Origin: Gluconacetobacter diazotrophicus PA1 5
GTDB lineage: Bacteria; Pseudomonadota; Alphaproteobacteria; Acetobacterales; Acetobacteraceae
Assembly (NCBI RefSeq): GCF_000021325.1
Contig: NC_011365.1
Location: forward strand, 2,880,001-2,944,000
Direction of reading: 5' to 3'
DNA: 64,000 nucleotides
Both the position numbers and the translations under genes were made by a program. Below, in pieces: positions 1 to 8,470 of this stretch. Position 1 is the first letter of the stretch. Every line of letters begins with the position of its first letter. Under the pieces are notes generated by a model. The model had not been told where the DNA came from, made no database searches, and saw only the letters and a list, made by a program, of their open reading frames with translations.

Positions 1-567
1 AATCATTGTGTCGGTTGATTCGATATTGTCCCAATCAATACTGTCATGTTTTTCCTGAGTCATGTCAGGATCGGTCGCACATTCGATCTCTTTCCACCAC
101 CAACGAACAATCCTAACATAAACGCTGTAGGTTAAAAGAACATCGTAGAATGTAATTGGCTTCTTGTTATCATCCGCCAAAATCAGAAGCATTTCGTGAC
201 CAACTTCATTTCTTAAGCTATATAAGCGTTCTATCTCAACCAGATCATCTTTACTAATTGCATTAAGACTCTGGATCCAATGAAGCGCCGTGCGAAACAC
301 CTGATTGTTATGTTGACCTGGCAGCCCGCTCCCGTACTTTTTTATAAAATTCTTAAATTCAGATCCGCGTATATATTTTAATGAACCATTTCTTACTTCC
401 ACGTGCGTAGAAAAAAATTCATCGACACGGTCGATCACGTAGGTCTTGAAGCGCTCAAATATGGTGAGCAGCAAGCCTGCATAAATAAATTGTTCGCGTA
501 TCTTCGCCCCGTCTTCATCAAAGATGGCCTTCAGGCGTCCAAATTTCTGATTGCCCTCATTCGTCAT
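1..567 (-). CDS. HEPN-like protein, 3' end beyond window
   Basis: This open frame reads on the minus strand from an ATG at 567 to the window edge without a stop, giving at least 189 residues, so the C-terminus is missing. An AAAGGTG ribosome site lies about 10 bases before the ATG. The product is mostly helical and carries RNEVGH at residues 119-124. That is the R-x4-H motif of HEPN-fold ribonucleases found in toxin-antitoxin and abortive-infection systems. No membrane segment is visible. Composition is much more AT-rich than the neighbouring backbone. It lies 104 bp downstream of a PIN-domain gene on the same strand, so the two may form a nuclease pair. The reading frame is well supported; the HEPN assignment rests on one short motif and overall character. 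Confidence 0.6.
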   Translation of the reverse strand, partial: MTNEGNQKFGRLKAIFDEDGAKIREQFIYAGLLLTIFERFKTYVIDRVDEFFSTHVEVRNGSLKYIRGSEFKNFIKKYGSGLPGQHNNQVFRTALHWIQSLNAISKDDLVEIERLYSLRNEVGHEMLLILADDNKKPITFYDVLLTYSVYVRIVRWWWKEIECATDPDMTQEKHDSIDWDNIESTDTMI

Positions 568-671
568 ATTGCCAATCACCTTTACCGCGATTTGGACCGC
601 TCAAAAATGGCTGGTCGTCCCAGCCTGAATCCCTTCACCTGAACGCTCGTTTCGCGCCGCTTCATGATCGA

Positions 672-2039
672 TCAAATTCGCTTATGCTCCGACCCACCGT
701 TGCGAAACCAAGTGCAATCGTCGGCTTCGTGCTGGTCGGGAAGGACGAACGGCGGCAGCATCTTGAGCGTTGCCCTATCGACGTCGTACGCATCTCCAAA
801 CGGCACCGCGACATGCCTGACGTCGATAAGCAACTGACCGCGCGCATCTCCCTTCATGTTGGACGCGGTCACTATCGCTTCGATCTGCGCCTTTGGCACT
901 GATCCCGCCAACAGCTCGACAGACACCTCAACACTGTGCTTCTTTTCCTGTCGAAACGACGCGCATGAAAGTATCAGGTGATTGCCAGGACCGCGCTCAT
1001 CCCAGTAGAACCTAAAGGGTTTGCGCGGGCGTGGTACTAGGCTATGCGGAATCACCGCCAAGTGCCCATCGTGAAGTATGGAGGTATGCGGCGCTCGTGG
1101 CCCTGCCACCAGTACCGAATAGGGTCGTGAGTGCAGGACCGTGTTACCCGAGCGGATCTCCAAAGACAGGTTCTCGGCAGAGACCGTGCCCTCGTTTTCC
1201 ACCGTAACAAGAACGCGATGCTGCGCAAACAGCTTCGTTAGCCCTGTATGCATAAGCGGAATGTCCTCATGCATTGCCGCCTCCCACGCTTCCATTTCTC
1301 TGTCATATGGAAAAATGAACGCCCCGATCCCGACGTCGAATCGACCGCCTCTTCGCTGTTGCGGAGTGCCCGCCAGTTTTCGCTCGAGGACCGTATGGAT
1401 CTGCTCGTATCTGGCCTCGGCCACTTCGCGGTACTGCCAAGGTTCCGGGGTAGCGACCTCCAGCCTTACGAGGAGCTGAGGCTGGCTAATGCTGAGGAGC
1501 CTGATCTTCCCCTCAAGCTCGTTAATCCGGCGCTGGTCGGGAGATGGCTCCGGCTCTCTCAGCCATGCCTCCGGCAGCTTCTTCGCGCGCAGACCGTGCG
1601 TGTGGGCTGCATCGCGTGGTCGCATGTCATGACTTAACAGTACCAACTTGCTCGGATCGTCGACGAGTGCACTTAGGGCCTGCGCGACGATCCTGTCGTC
1701 GCCGTCTTCATGATCGAGATCACTCAGCGCGTCCCAATCGATCCGCCGGTTTGCAACCGTTGCCACGTCAACTCTCGGCGTCGTCAACACTTGCGCCGGA
1801 ATGCGCGTCTCGATAAAGTTGTCTACCAACTTGTTAAACGCACGGGCACGTTTGCCGAGCCGACCGTCACTTTTCTTACGGTCAATTTCGGTCTGCACCT
1901 GACGGGTGATGAGTAGCAGTACAGCGCCTGAGAATAAGTCGCCCCACGGTAATTGGTCGAGCGGCTTGGCCTCCAAGACAACCTGCGAGTCAATGACCAC
2001 GACGTGGTTATAGTCGACGGTCGCCAAAAGATTCGTCAT
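672..2039 (-). CDS. PIN-domain protein
   Basis: This is a 455-residue protein with a PIN-type nuclease domain in roughly the first 150 residues. Conserved acidic positions visible are D17 in VVVIDSQVVLE, E51 in VQTEIDRKK, D114/D115 in EDGDDRIVAQAL and D138 in LLSHDMRPR. These match the metal-binding acidic residues of PIN ribonucleases. The remaining 300 residues contain a charged linker and a beta-rich C-terminal part that I do not recognise. This layout resembles large PIN proteins of defence islands rather than VapC toxins, which are about 130 residues. The gene is upstream of the HEPN-like gene on the same strand. Its role as an RNase is inferred from the motif. Confidence 0.65.
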   Translation of the reverse strand: MTNLLATVDYNHVVVIDSQVVLEAKPLDQLPWGDLFSGAVLLLITRQVQTEIDRKKSDGRLGKRARAFNKLVDNFIETRIPAQVLTTPRVDVATVANRRIDWDALSDLDHEDGDDRIVAQALSALVDDPSKLVLLSHDMRPRDAAHTHGLRAKKLPEAWLREPEPSPDQRRINELEGKIRLLSISQPQLLVRLEVATPEPWQYREVAEARYEQIHTVLERKLAGTPQQRRGGRFDVGIGAFIFPYDREMEAWEAAMHEDIPLMHTGLTKLFAQHRVLVTVENEGTVSAENLSLEIRSGNTVLHSRPYSVLVAGPRAPHTSILHDGHLAVIPHSLVPRPRKPFRFYWDERGPGNHLILSCASFRQEKKHSVEVSVELLAGSVPKAQIEAIVTASNMKGDARGQLLIDVRHVAVPFGDAYDVDRATLKMLPPFVLPDQHEADDCTWFRNGGSEHKRI

Positions 2040-2517
2040 TGTGGAAGAATGGCAGGTGCTTCGGCCTAGCGCAACCAGCAGTTGGGATCGGTTTGACGTC
2101 TTTGAGTGTTGTGCGCGGGACGTGAACAGGCGCCGCCTCTCTACCTGAATGATCGACAGCTTTTAGGCTCCTGCTAAAATTGCCTTCACGTAGACTTTGG
2201 CGCTCAACTGCCAAGGTAAGTTGACCGTGGAAATACCCATTATCTCACCCCGACCTCCTGATGCAGACCTTCCGCTCTCCCGGTTAACTTAGCCATTCGA
2301 CGAATGCAGACCGATGTCCGCTCACGGGATCGTCTGCCCGTCTAATGGCAGAGTCGGGCGTGAATCCGTTATGTTCGCGACGATATAATCGCCGTTTGGG
2401 GGAGGTCCGCCCGTGTCTGGTGATGTGATCTGGTATCGGGGCCCCTGTAAGGTCTTGTCTTTCCTAAGGGTGTTGTCGTCCGGGATGCAGGGACGGGTCA
2501 TGCAATGTTGTGGCTGG
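2040..2517. other. Intergenic stretch, no gene seen
   Basis: The stretch between the PIN gene and the MocR operator holds only short frames with no ribosome site or family resemblance. It must contain the promoter of the PIN gene, but no clear -35/-10 pair was identified. Composition shifts here from the AT-rich 5' block towards backbone GC. Confidence 0.5.
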
Positions 2518-2537
2518 ATTGTATGTATTGTACGGAG
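2518..2537 (+). promoter_or_regulatory. Putative MocR operator, autoregulatory copy
   Basis: The 20-mer ATTGTATGTATTGTACGGAG lies 46 bases before the start of the MocR-type gene. It contains a direct repeat of ATTGTA at 10-bp spacing, as expected for MocR/GntR dimers. A copy with two mismatches lies at 4141-4160 before the Nit1C operon. The identity of the two sites is seen directly; binding by the adjacent regulator is inferred. Confidence 0.65.
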
Positions 2538-2583
2538 GGCGGCGTAAACAATCCTCGTTCCCTCATGGATATCGGCCGGCCTT

Positions 2584-3987
2584 ATGCTCGACAAGCCTTA
2601 CCTTGCTCACTGGAAGGAGCAGATCGACCATAGTGCGGGGGCGATCTATCTGACGCTGGTCGATGCGCTGGCGCTGTCGATACGGCGGGGGGATCTGCGG
2701 GAGGGGGATCGGCTGCCGCCGCAGCGGGTCATTGCCGATTTTCTGGGGACCAACCTGACGACCGTGACCCGGGCGTTTACCGAGGCGCGGCGGCGGGGGC
2801 TGGTCGATGCTACGGTCGGGCGGGGGACGTTCGTGCGGGTGGGGGCGGGCGAGAGCCACTGGCGGCATACCGGGCCGGCGGTGGTGGACCTGACCATGAA
2901 CCTGCCGCCCGTTCCGCAGGACCCGCCGCTGCAGCGGATGATCCAGGCCGATATCGCGGCGATCCTGAAGCAGCAGGATTTGAACAGCCTGATGTCCTAT
3001 CGGGTGACCGGCGGCACCATGGAGGAGCGCCAGCTTGGCGCGAAATGGATCGCGCCCGCGGTCGGGCCGCGCCGGGTGGATGAAATCCTGGTCTCGCCCG
3101 GGGCGCAGACTGCGCTGGCCGCCATCGTCAGCACGCTGGCCCAGCCGGGCGACGTGATCGTGACCGACCGCATCGCCTATCCCGGCATCCGCACCATCGC
3201 CGCCCAGTTCGGCCTGATCCTGGCGGGGGTGGACAGCGACGGCGAGGGGATGCTGCCCGACCTGCTGGACCGCGCCTGCGCGCAGCATCATCCCCGCTTG
3301 CTCTATTGCATTCCCACCATCCACAATCCCACCACCGCGACCATGTCGCTGCAGCGCCGCCGGGATATCCTGACCGTGGCGCAACGCCACCATTTGCATG
3401 TGGTGGAGGACGACCCGTACAGCCTGCTGATGGACGGCGCGCCGCCGGCGCTGGCGGCGCTGGACCATGCCCGCGTCAGCTACGTCGCGACCCTGGCCAA
3501 GACCCTGAGCCCCGGCCTGCGCACCGCCTATGTCTGCCTGCCCAACGCGGACATGACCCGCCGCGTCACGGCGGCGATCCGCGCCATCGCGCTGACCAAT
3601 GCCGGGCTGCTGGGCGCGCTGACGGCCCGCTGGATGCAGACCGGGCAGGCGGGGCAGATCCTGGACGCCATCAGGCGGGAACTGCGCCTGCGCCAGGCGA
3701 TCGCCCGCACGGTGCTGGGCGAGGGGCACTGCATGAACCCCGAGGGCCCGCATGTGTGGCTGAAACTGCCGGACTGGTGGGGCAGCGCGGATTTCGTGGC
3801 CTATGCCCGCCGCCGGGGGCTGGCGCTGGTGCCCAGCACCGTCTTCACCATCAGCGGGGACCCGCCGCAGCGGGTGCGGATCGCGCTGGGAAGCGCCGCC
3901 GACGCCGGAAGCCTGGAGGAATCGCTGCGCGGGGTCGTGTCCGTGCTTCAGCACAAGCGGTCGCCGGGATTCGCGGATATTGTCTGA
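2584..3987 (+). CDS. MocR-type GntR/aminotransferase regulator
   Basis: This 467-residue protein has an N-terminal GntR winged helix (about residues 15-85, with LREGDRLPPQRVIADFLG) fused to a fold-type I aminotransferase domain. The pyridoxal-phosphate lysine lies in YVATLAKTLSPGLR, and HNPTTATMS and EDDPYSLL are conserved PLP-pocket segments. MocR proteins use PLP or a PLP-amino acid adduct as effector and act as local regulators. The gene lies directly upstream of the Nit1C operon on the same strand with a 250-bp spacer. Matching operators precede both transcription units, so it is the probable regulator of nitrilase-cluster expression and of itself. The start codon lacks a strong ribosome site. 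Other Nit1C clusters use different regulators, so this pairing is of interest. Confidence 0.85.
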   Translation: MLDKPYLAHWKEQIDHSAGAIYLTLVDALALSIRRGDLREGDRLPPQRVIADFLGTNLTTVTRAFTEARRRGLVDATVGRGTFVRVGAGESHWRHTGPAVVDLTMNLPPVPQDPPLQRMIQADIAAILKQQDLNSLMSYRVTGGTMEERQLGAKWIAPAVGPRRVDEILVSPGAQTALAAIVSTLAQPGDVIVTDRIAYPGIRTIAAQFGLILAGVDSDGEGMLPDLLDRACAQHHPRLLYCIPTIHNPTTATMSLQRRRDILTVAQRHHLHVVEDDPYSLLMDGAPPALAALDHARVSYVATLAKTLSPGLRTAYVCLPNADMTRRVTAAIRAIALTNAGLLGALTARWMQTGQAGQILDAIRRELRLRQAIARTVLGEGHCMNPEGPHVWLKLPDWWGSADFVAYARRRGLALVPSTVFTISGDPPQRVRIALGSAADAGSLEESLRGVVSVLQHKRSPGFADIV

Positions 3988-4097
3988 GGCCGGCCTTGCA
4001 GACAGTCCCTGAGGTTCTTCACGAAAGCGTGATAAGTAAACCGTCTTAAAGCAACGGGTTATTCCGTCGTTCGGGGATTGTTTCCCTTGTGATGCGG

Positions 4098-4160
4098 ATT
4101 GTATGGATTTGACTTCATTCTCATGCGGCAGGTCAGGGGTATTGTATCTATTGTATGGAG
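4098..4160 (+). promoter_or_regulatory. Putative MocR operators before Nit1C operon
   Basis: ATTGTATCTATTGTATGGAG at 4141-4160 matches the site before the MocR gene at 18 of 20 positions. An extra half-site, ATTGTATGGA, lies at 4098-4107, about 43 bp upstream. The main site is 77 bases before the first gene of the operon. Two spaced sites could allow activation as well as repression, as is common for MocR regulators, but this is inference. Confidence 0.65.
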
Positions 4161-4237
4161 TGTGATGGCCATACAAGATTTGGCGCCCGTCCCGGTCCCG
4201 TGCCACCACGTCTCTCGTTGCATACGGGAGATCCATC

Positions 4238-4720
4238 ATGCCGAAAGTCGAACAGGCCCCCCACAAGGATGGCGATTGCTTCGTCGATTACGAGAACAAG
4301 GTGTTCGAGGACGTCAAAGCCAATCCGGGTGAAAAGGCGCTGGTTACCTTTCATACCGTCGCCTTCGAGGGGTCCATCGGATTCGTGAATCTGCTTCAGG
4401 CGACACGCCTGATCCGCAAGGGGTTCGAGACGTCCGTCCTGCTGTACGGGCCCGGTGTCACGCTGGGCGTGCAGCGCGGCTTTCCGCGCCTGGGGGACGA
4501 GGCGTTTCCGGGGCATATGAACGGGAACAAGCAGATTGCGAAAATCCTTGAAGAGGGCGGAAAGGTCTATGCCTGCCGGTTCGCGCTGCAGGCGCTGTAC
4601 GGCCATGGCGAGCAGTCGCTGATTCCGGGGATCACGCCCATCAATCCGCAGGATGTGCTGGACCTGGTGCTGCTGCATCGCCGCGACAACGCGTTCATCC
4701 TCGATACCTGGACGCTCTGA
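4238..4720 (+). CDS. nitB: MSMEG_0572/Sll0783 family protein of Nit1C
   Basis: This 160-residue DsrE-fold-like protein opens the Nit1C operon. It matches the conserved first protein of nitrilase-1C clusters (MSMEG_0572/Sll0783 family), with segments such as [30 protein letters not shown] and [13 protein letters not shown]. Its biochemical role is unknown. The mycobacterial and cyanobacterial homologues are named for their nitrogen-starvation response. The start has a GGGAG ribosome site. A 105-bp spacer holding a repeat copy separates it from the nitrilase gene, the only large gap in an otherwise overlapping operon. The protein is cytoplasmic, with no signal or membrane segment. Confidence 0.85.
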   Translation: MPKVEQAPHKDGDCFVDYENKVFEDVKANPGEKALVTFHTVAFEGSIGFVNLLQATRLIRKGFETSVLLYGPGVTLGVQRGFPRLGDEAFPGHMNGNKQIAKILEEGGKVYACRFALQALYGHGEQSLIPGITPINPQDVLDLVLLHRRDNAFILDTWTL

Positions 4721-4723
4721 GAT

Positions 4724-4790
4724 CCTGTTTGAACACGCCGGGCGCGGCCTTCGGGCCGCTCTCGCTCACCAGCCCACATTTTCACACAGG
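4724..4790 (+). repeat. Dispersed intergenic repeat, short copy A
   Basis: This copy shares the core CGGGCGCGGCC, a GC hairpin, then GGGCCGCTCTCGCTCACC with the copy at 25820. Its ends, CCTGTTTGAA and TTCACACAGG, are inverted at 9 of 10 positions. It lies between nitB and the nitrilase gene, inside an operon, so it may influence transcript processing or partial termination. Confidence 0.6.
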
Positions 4791-4825
4791 CTCTGACTGG
4801 AACTGGAACGGGAAGGACCGCCAGC

Positions 4826-5785
4826 ATGTCACGTATCGTTCGCGCCGCCGCCGTCCAGATCAGCCCCGTGCTGGGTGACGATGGACTGGGAACCGCCCGG
4901 AAAGTCTGCCGGACCATCCGCGAGGCCGCCGAAAAGGGCGTGAAGCTGGCGGTGTTTCCCGAAACCTTCGTGCCGTATTATCCCTATTTCTCGTTCATCC
5001 AGCCGGCGTTCCGCTTCGGTGCGGAGCATCTGGCGCTGTATGAGCGGGCGGTGAGCGTTCCCGGCCCCGTCACCGACATGGTGGCCGAGGCCGCGCGCGA
5101 GACCGGCATGGTCGTCGTGCTGGGGGTGAACGAGCGCGACCACGGCACGCTGTACAACGCGCAGGTCATCTTCGACGCCACGGGCGAGATCGTGCTCAAG
5201 CGCCGGAAGATCACCCCGACCTATCACGAGCGGATGGTGTGGGGGCAGGGCGACGGGTCGGGGCTGACGGTGGTGGACAGCGCCGCCGGGCGCATCGGCG
5301 CGCTGGCGTGCTGGGAGCACTACAATCCGCTGGCCCGCTATGCCCTGATGGCGCAGCACGAGGAGATCCATTGCGCGCAGTTCCCGGGCTCGCTGGTCGG
5401 GCAGGTCTTCGCGGACCAGATGGAGGTCACGATCCGGCATCACGCGCTGGAATCGGGCTGTTTCGTCGTCAACGCGACGGGCTGGCTGGACGACGGGCAG
5501 GTCCGGGAGGTCGCGGGCGACCCGGCGCTGGAGGGGCCGCTGCGGGGCGGGTGCTTCACCGCCATCGTCTCGCCCGAGGGGCGGCTGCTGGGCAAGCCGG
5601 TCACGGACGGCGAGGGCATGGTCATTGCCGACCTGGATTTCGCGCTGATCACCAAGCGCAAGCGGATGATGGATTCGGTCGGCCATTACGCGCGCCCCGA
5701 ACTGCTGAGCCTGCTGCTGGACCGGCGTCCGGCCCGCACCGTCCATTATGTGGACGACGCGGCGTGCGAAGGAGGTGCGCCATGA
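4826..5785 (+). CDS. nitC: Nit1 nitrilase of the Nit1C cluster
   Basis: This 319-residue nitrilase-superfamily enzyme hydrolyses nitriles to carboxylate and ammonia. The catalytic triad is visible: E46 in [14 protein letters not shown]128 in [13 protein letters not shown] and C162 in [13 protein letters not shown]. The surrounding motifs are those of true (branch 1) nitrilases. In Pseudomonas strains growing on cyanide, the nitrilase of this conserved cluster is required for cyanide assimilation, probably acting on an organic nitrile formed from cyanide. The 3' end overlaps the radical SAM gene by ATGA (5782-5785), implying translational coupling. Length and triad spacing are normal, so activity is likely. 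The natural substrate is not evident from sequence. Confidence 0.92.
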   Translation: MSRIVRAAAVQISPVLGDDGLGTARKVCRTIREAAEKGVKLAVFPETFVPYYPYFSFIQPAFRFGAEHLALYERAVSVPGPVTDMVAEAARETGMVVVLGVNERDHGTLYNAQVIFDATGEIVLKRRKITPTYHERMVWGQGDGSGLTVVDSAAGRIGALACWEHYNPLARYALMAQHEEIHCAQFPGSLVGQVFADQMEVTIRHHALESGCFVVNATGWLDDGQVREVAGDPALEGPLRGGCFTAIVSPEGRLLGKPVTDGEGMVIADLDFALITKRKRMMDSVGHYARPELLSLLLDRRPARTVHYVDDAACEGGAP

Positions 5786-6897
5786 CCGTTCCGGCATCCG
5801 GCACGCTGGCGGGGCGCCAGCTTGTCACCGACCTGCAATCCTTCGGCCTGCAGGTCGACGGGCAGGTCGGCGGGATTGCCCGCAAGGGCGGGGCCGGTCC
5901 GTCGGACCACAGGACGGTCACCATCGCGGGCCAGACCGTGATGGTCCCGGTCTATACGGCGGGTGCGCGGCGGTCGCCGTTCCAGGCCGGGCCGCCGGGC
6001 GCCGACGGGTCCCACGTGCTGGTGCGGGACGGCCGGCCGGTCGGAACCATCCGCTTTCCCGCGCCGCCGCGTTTCTACGGCCTGACGACGGCGGACGGCG
6101 TGCCCTACTGGAAGATCGCGCTGCTGCATGGGCGCGACACGCTGGCCACCACCGTGCACCAGACCTGCATCCGCTATGCCGACCGGCGCACGTCCTGCCA
6201 GTTCTGCGCCATCGGCCAGTCGCTGGAGGCGGGCCGTACGATCGCCTACAAGACGCCGCAGCAGCTTGCCGAGGTCGCGAAGGCGGCGGTGGACCTGGAC
6301 CAGGTCCGCGACATGGTCCTGACCACGGGAACGCCGAATATCGTCGATCGCGGCGCCGCTGTGCTGGCGGAGTCGGCCCGCGCCATCAAGGCGGCGGTCG
6401 ACCTGCCGCTTCAGGTCCAGTGCGAGCCGCCGCGCGACCATGACTGGTTCCAGCGCCTGCGCGATGCGGGGGCCGATACCCTGGGCATGCATCTGGAAGC
6501 CGCGACGCAGCGCGTGCGCGAGCGGATCATGCCCGGCAAGGCCACCGTCAGCGTCGATCGCTACATGGACGCCTTCGCCAGCGCGGTTCCCGTCTTCGGG
6601 CGGGGGCAGGTCAACACCTATATCCTGGCCGGGCTGGGCGATACCGCCGAGGAGATCCTGGCGCTGGCCGGGCGGCTGATCGCGCTGGGCGTCTATCCCT
6701 TCGTGGTGCCGTTCGTACCTATTTCGGGCACCCCGCTGGAAGACCATGCGCCGCCTTCGGCGGAGTTCATGGCGTCGCTCTTCACGCCGCTGGGCAAGAT
6801 GCTGCGCACGGCGGGGATGACATCCAGCGACATCCGCGCCGGGTGCGGGCGGTGCGGGGCGTGTTCCTCGCTCTCGGCCTACGAGGCTGCGGCATGA
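5782..6897 (+). CDS. nitD: Radical SAM protein, MSMEG_0568 family
   Basis: This 371-residue radical SAM protein is the third conserved member of Nit1C. Likely [4Fe-4S] cysteines are C129, C139 and C142 ([14 protein letters not shown]), a C-x9-C-x2-C spacing rather than the classical C-x3-C-x2-C. A second cysteine group, CGRCGAC, lies near the C-terminus and could bind an auxiliary cluster. LLTTGTPN-like and CEPPRDHDW segments support the TIM-barrel fold. The ATG overlaps the nitrilase stop and has GGAGG eight bases upstream, so the longer upstream open frame is not used. Its reaction is unknown. The next gene overlaps its stop. Confidence 0.88.
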   Translation: MTVPASGTLAGRQLVTDLQSFGLQVDGQVGGIARKGGAGPSDHRTVTIAGQTVMVPVYTAGARRSPFQAGPPGADGSHVLVRDGRPVGTIRFPAPPRFYGLTTADGVPYWKIALLHGRDTLATTVHQTCIRYADRRTSCQFCAIGQSLEAGRTIAYKTPQQLAEVAKAAVDLDQVRDMVLTTGTPNIVDRGAAVLAESARAIKAAVDLPLQVQCEPPRDHDWFQRLRDAGADTLGMHLEAATQRVRERIMPGKATVSVDRYMDAFASAVPVFGRGQVNTYILAGLGDTAEEILALAGRLIALGVYPFVVPFVPISGTPLEDHAPPSAEFMASLFTPLGKMLRTAGMTSSDIRAGCGRCGACSSLSAYEAAA

Positions 6898-6911
6898 TGG
6901 CGGAGGGAAGC

Positions 6912-7484
6912 ATGATGCTGGACGGGCTGGACCCGCGTCCGTTCGTGCCCATGGAATATGTCGTGCGCCTGGCGCGCACGCCGTGGGAGGTCACGGGCCA
7001 TCATGCGCTGCGGCGGGATGTCTTCTGCGTGGAACAGGGGATCTTCGCACAGGACGACCGGGATGGGATCGACGCGTCGGCCATTCCCATCGTCGCCGCG
7101 TGCTGCGTGGCGGGCATGCCGGACCGCATCGTGGGCGCCGTGCGCATTCACGAGGCCGAGCCCGGGCTGTGGCGCGGGTCGCGGCTGGCCGTCCATGCCG
7201 ACCACCGCAGGCTGGGGCGGATCGGGGCGGAACTGATCCGCATGGCCGTGTGTACCGCCCACGGGCTGGGCGCGAGCCGCTTCCTGGCGCAGGTGCAGGA
7301 ACAGAACGTGCCGTTCTTCCGCCGCCTGTACTGGAAAAGTCTGGGCGAGATCACGCTGCATGGCCTGGCGCACCATGACATGGAGGCCGACCTGTCGCGC
7401 TATCCGGCCACCGGGCGCGAGCAGACATGGCTGCTGCGCCCGCAGCCCCGGAATTCACAGCCCCGTACCCGGCAGGCGGCGTGA
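6912..7484 (+). CDS. nitE: GNAT N-acetyltransferase of Nit1C (MSMEG_0567 type)
   Basis: This is a 190-residue GCN5-related acetyltransferase. FRRDVFCVEQGIF-like sequence near the N-terminus and the acetyl-CoA loop region VHADHRRLGRIGAELIR are visible. The start is ambiguous: ATG at 6912 has a strong GGAGGG site, while ATG at 6894 overlaps the radical SAM stop as ATGA. I prefer 6912. The C-terminus retains HGLAHHDMEADL, typical of this subfamily. Substrate is unknown. It overlaps the next gene by one base and is part of one polycistron. Confidence 0.83.
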   Translation: MMLDGLDPRPFVPMEYVVRLARTPWEVTGHHALRRDVFCVEQGIFAQDDRDGIDASAIPIVAACCVAGMPDRIVGAVRIHEAEPGLWRGSRLAVHADHRRLGRIGAELIRMAVCTAHGLGASRFLAQVQEQNVPFFRRLYWKSLGEITLHGLAHHDMEADLSRYPATGREQTWLLRPQPRNSQPRTRQAA

Positions 7485-8470
7485 TGACGGGCCCGCTGGC
7501 CGCCCTGCTGCGGGACCTGCGCGACGGTGGTGCACTGTCGGCCAAGCGGGACATCGCCGCCACGGTTGCGGCGCTGGGGGGTGCGGCGCTGGGATATGAT
7601 GGCGGGGACGCCATCCGGCTGGGCGACGATTGCGCGGCCATCCCGGACGGGGACGGGTACCTGCTGTTGGCCGGCGAGGGGTTCCAGGACGGGTTCGTCG
7701 GCGCCATGCCGTGGTTCGCGGGGTATTGCGGCGTCATGGTGAATGTCAGCGACATCGCCGCGATGGGGGGGCGCCCCGTGGCCGTGGTGGATGCGCTGTG
7801 GAGCGAGGGGGCGGAGGCCGCCGCCCCCATCCTGCGGGGCCTGCGGGACGGCGCGCGCACCTATGGCGTGCCGGTCGTCGGCGGCCATACCAGCATGGGC
7901 AGCCTCCATAACTCCCTGTCGGTGGCGATCCTGGGCCGGGCGCGGCGCCTGCTGACCAGCTTCGACGCCCGGCCGGGCGAGGCCGTCATCGCGGCCATCG
8001 ACCTGCGGGGGCGCTGGCACGACCCGCATCCGTTCTGGGACGCCAGTTCCGCGCTGTGCGGGACGGCCAGCGCCGCGCGGCTGCGCGCCGACCTCGACCT
8101 GCTGCCCGCCATCGCGGAGGAGGGGCTGAGCCGGGCGGCCAAGGATATCAGCATGGCGGGCCTGCTGGGGACCGCCCTGATGCTGGCCGAATGCTCCGGC
8201 ATCGGGATGACGGTCACGCTGGACGATGTTCCCCGCCCCGAGGGCGCGCCCCTGGAACGCTGGTTGCGGGCCTTTCCCAGCTATGGCTTCCTGCTGACGG
8301 CGCGGCCCGGGGATGCGGACGCCATCCTGGCGCGCTTCCGGGGGCGGGGCATCGCGGCCGCCGTCATCGGATGCTGCGACGGCACGCGGCGGCTGGATGT
8401 CGTTTCGGGCGGCGACCGCGAAACGTTCTGGGACCTGGCGCAGGCGCCGCTGATGGGATGCGGGCCATGA
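7484..8470 (+). CDS. nitF: AIR synthase-related protein, Sll0787 family
   Basis: This 328-residue protein belongs to the PurM/ThiL/HypE superfamily of ATP-dependent enzymes. N-terminal ATP-binding residues are visible in IRLGDDCAAIPDGDGYLL, followed by MVNVSDIAAMGG and GHTSMGS, the usual AIRS_N and AIRS_C landmarks. It is a fixed member of Nit1C clusters with unknown substrate, perhaps phosphorylating or amidating a small molecule made by the neighbouring enzymes. ATG at 7484 shares its A with the preceding stop; GTG at 7481 is an alternative. The stop overlaps the glycosyltransferase start by ATGA. Confidence 0.86.
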   Translation: MTGPLAALLRDLRDGGALSAKRDIAATVAALGGAALGYDGGDAIRLGDDCAAIPDGDGYLLLAGEGFQDGFVGAMPWFAGYCGVMVNVSDIAAMGGRPVAVVDALWSEGAEAAAPILRGLRDGARTYGVPVVGGHTSMGSLHNSLSVAILGRARRLLTSFDARPGEAVIAAIDLRGRWHDPHPFWDASSALCGTASAARLRADLDLLPAIAEEGLSRAAKDISMAGLLGTALMLAECSGIGMTVTLDDVPRPEGAPLERWLRAFPSYGFLLTARPGDADAILARFRGRGIAAAVIGCCDGTRRLDVVSGGDRETFWDLAQAPLMGCGP

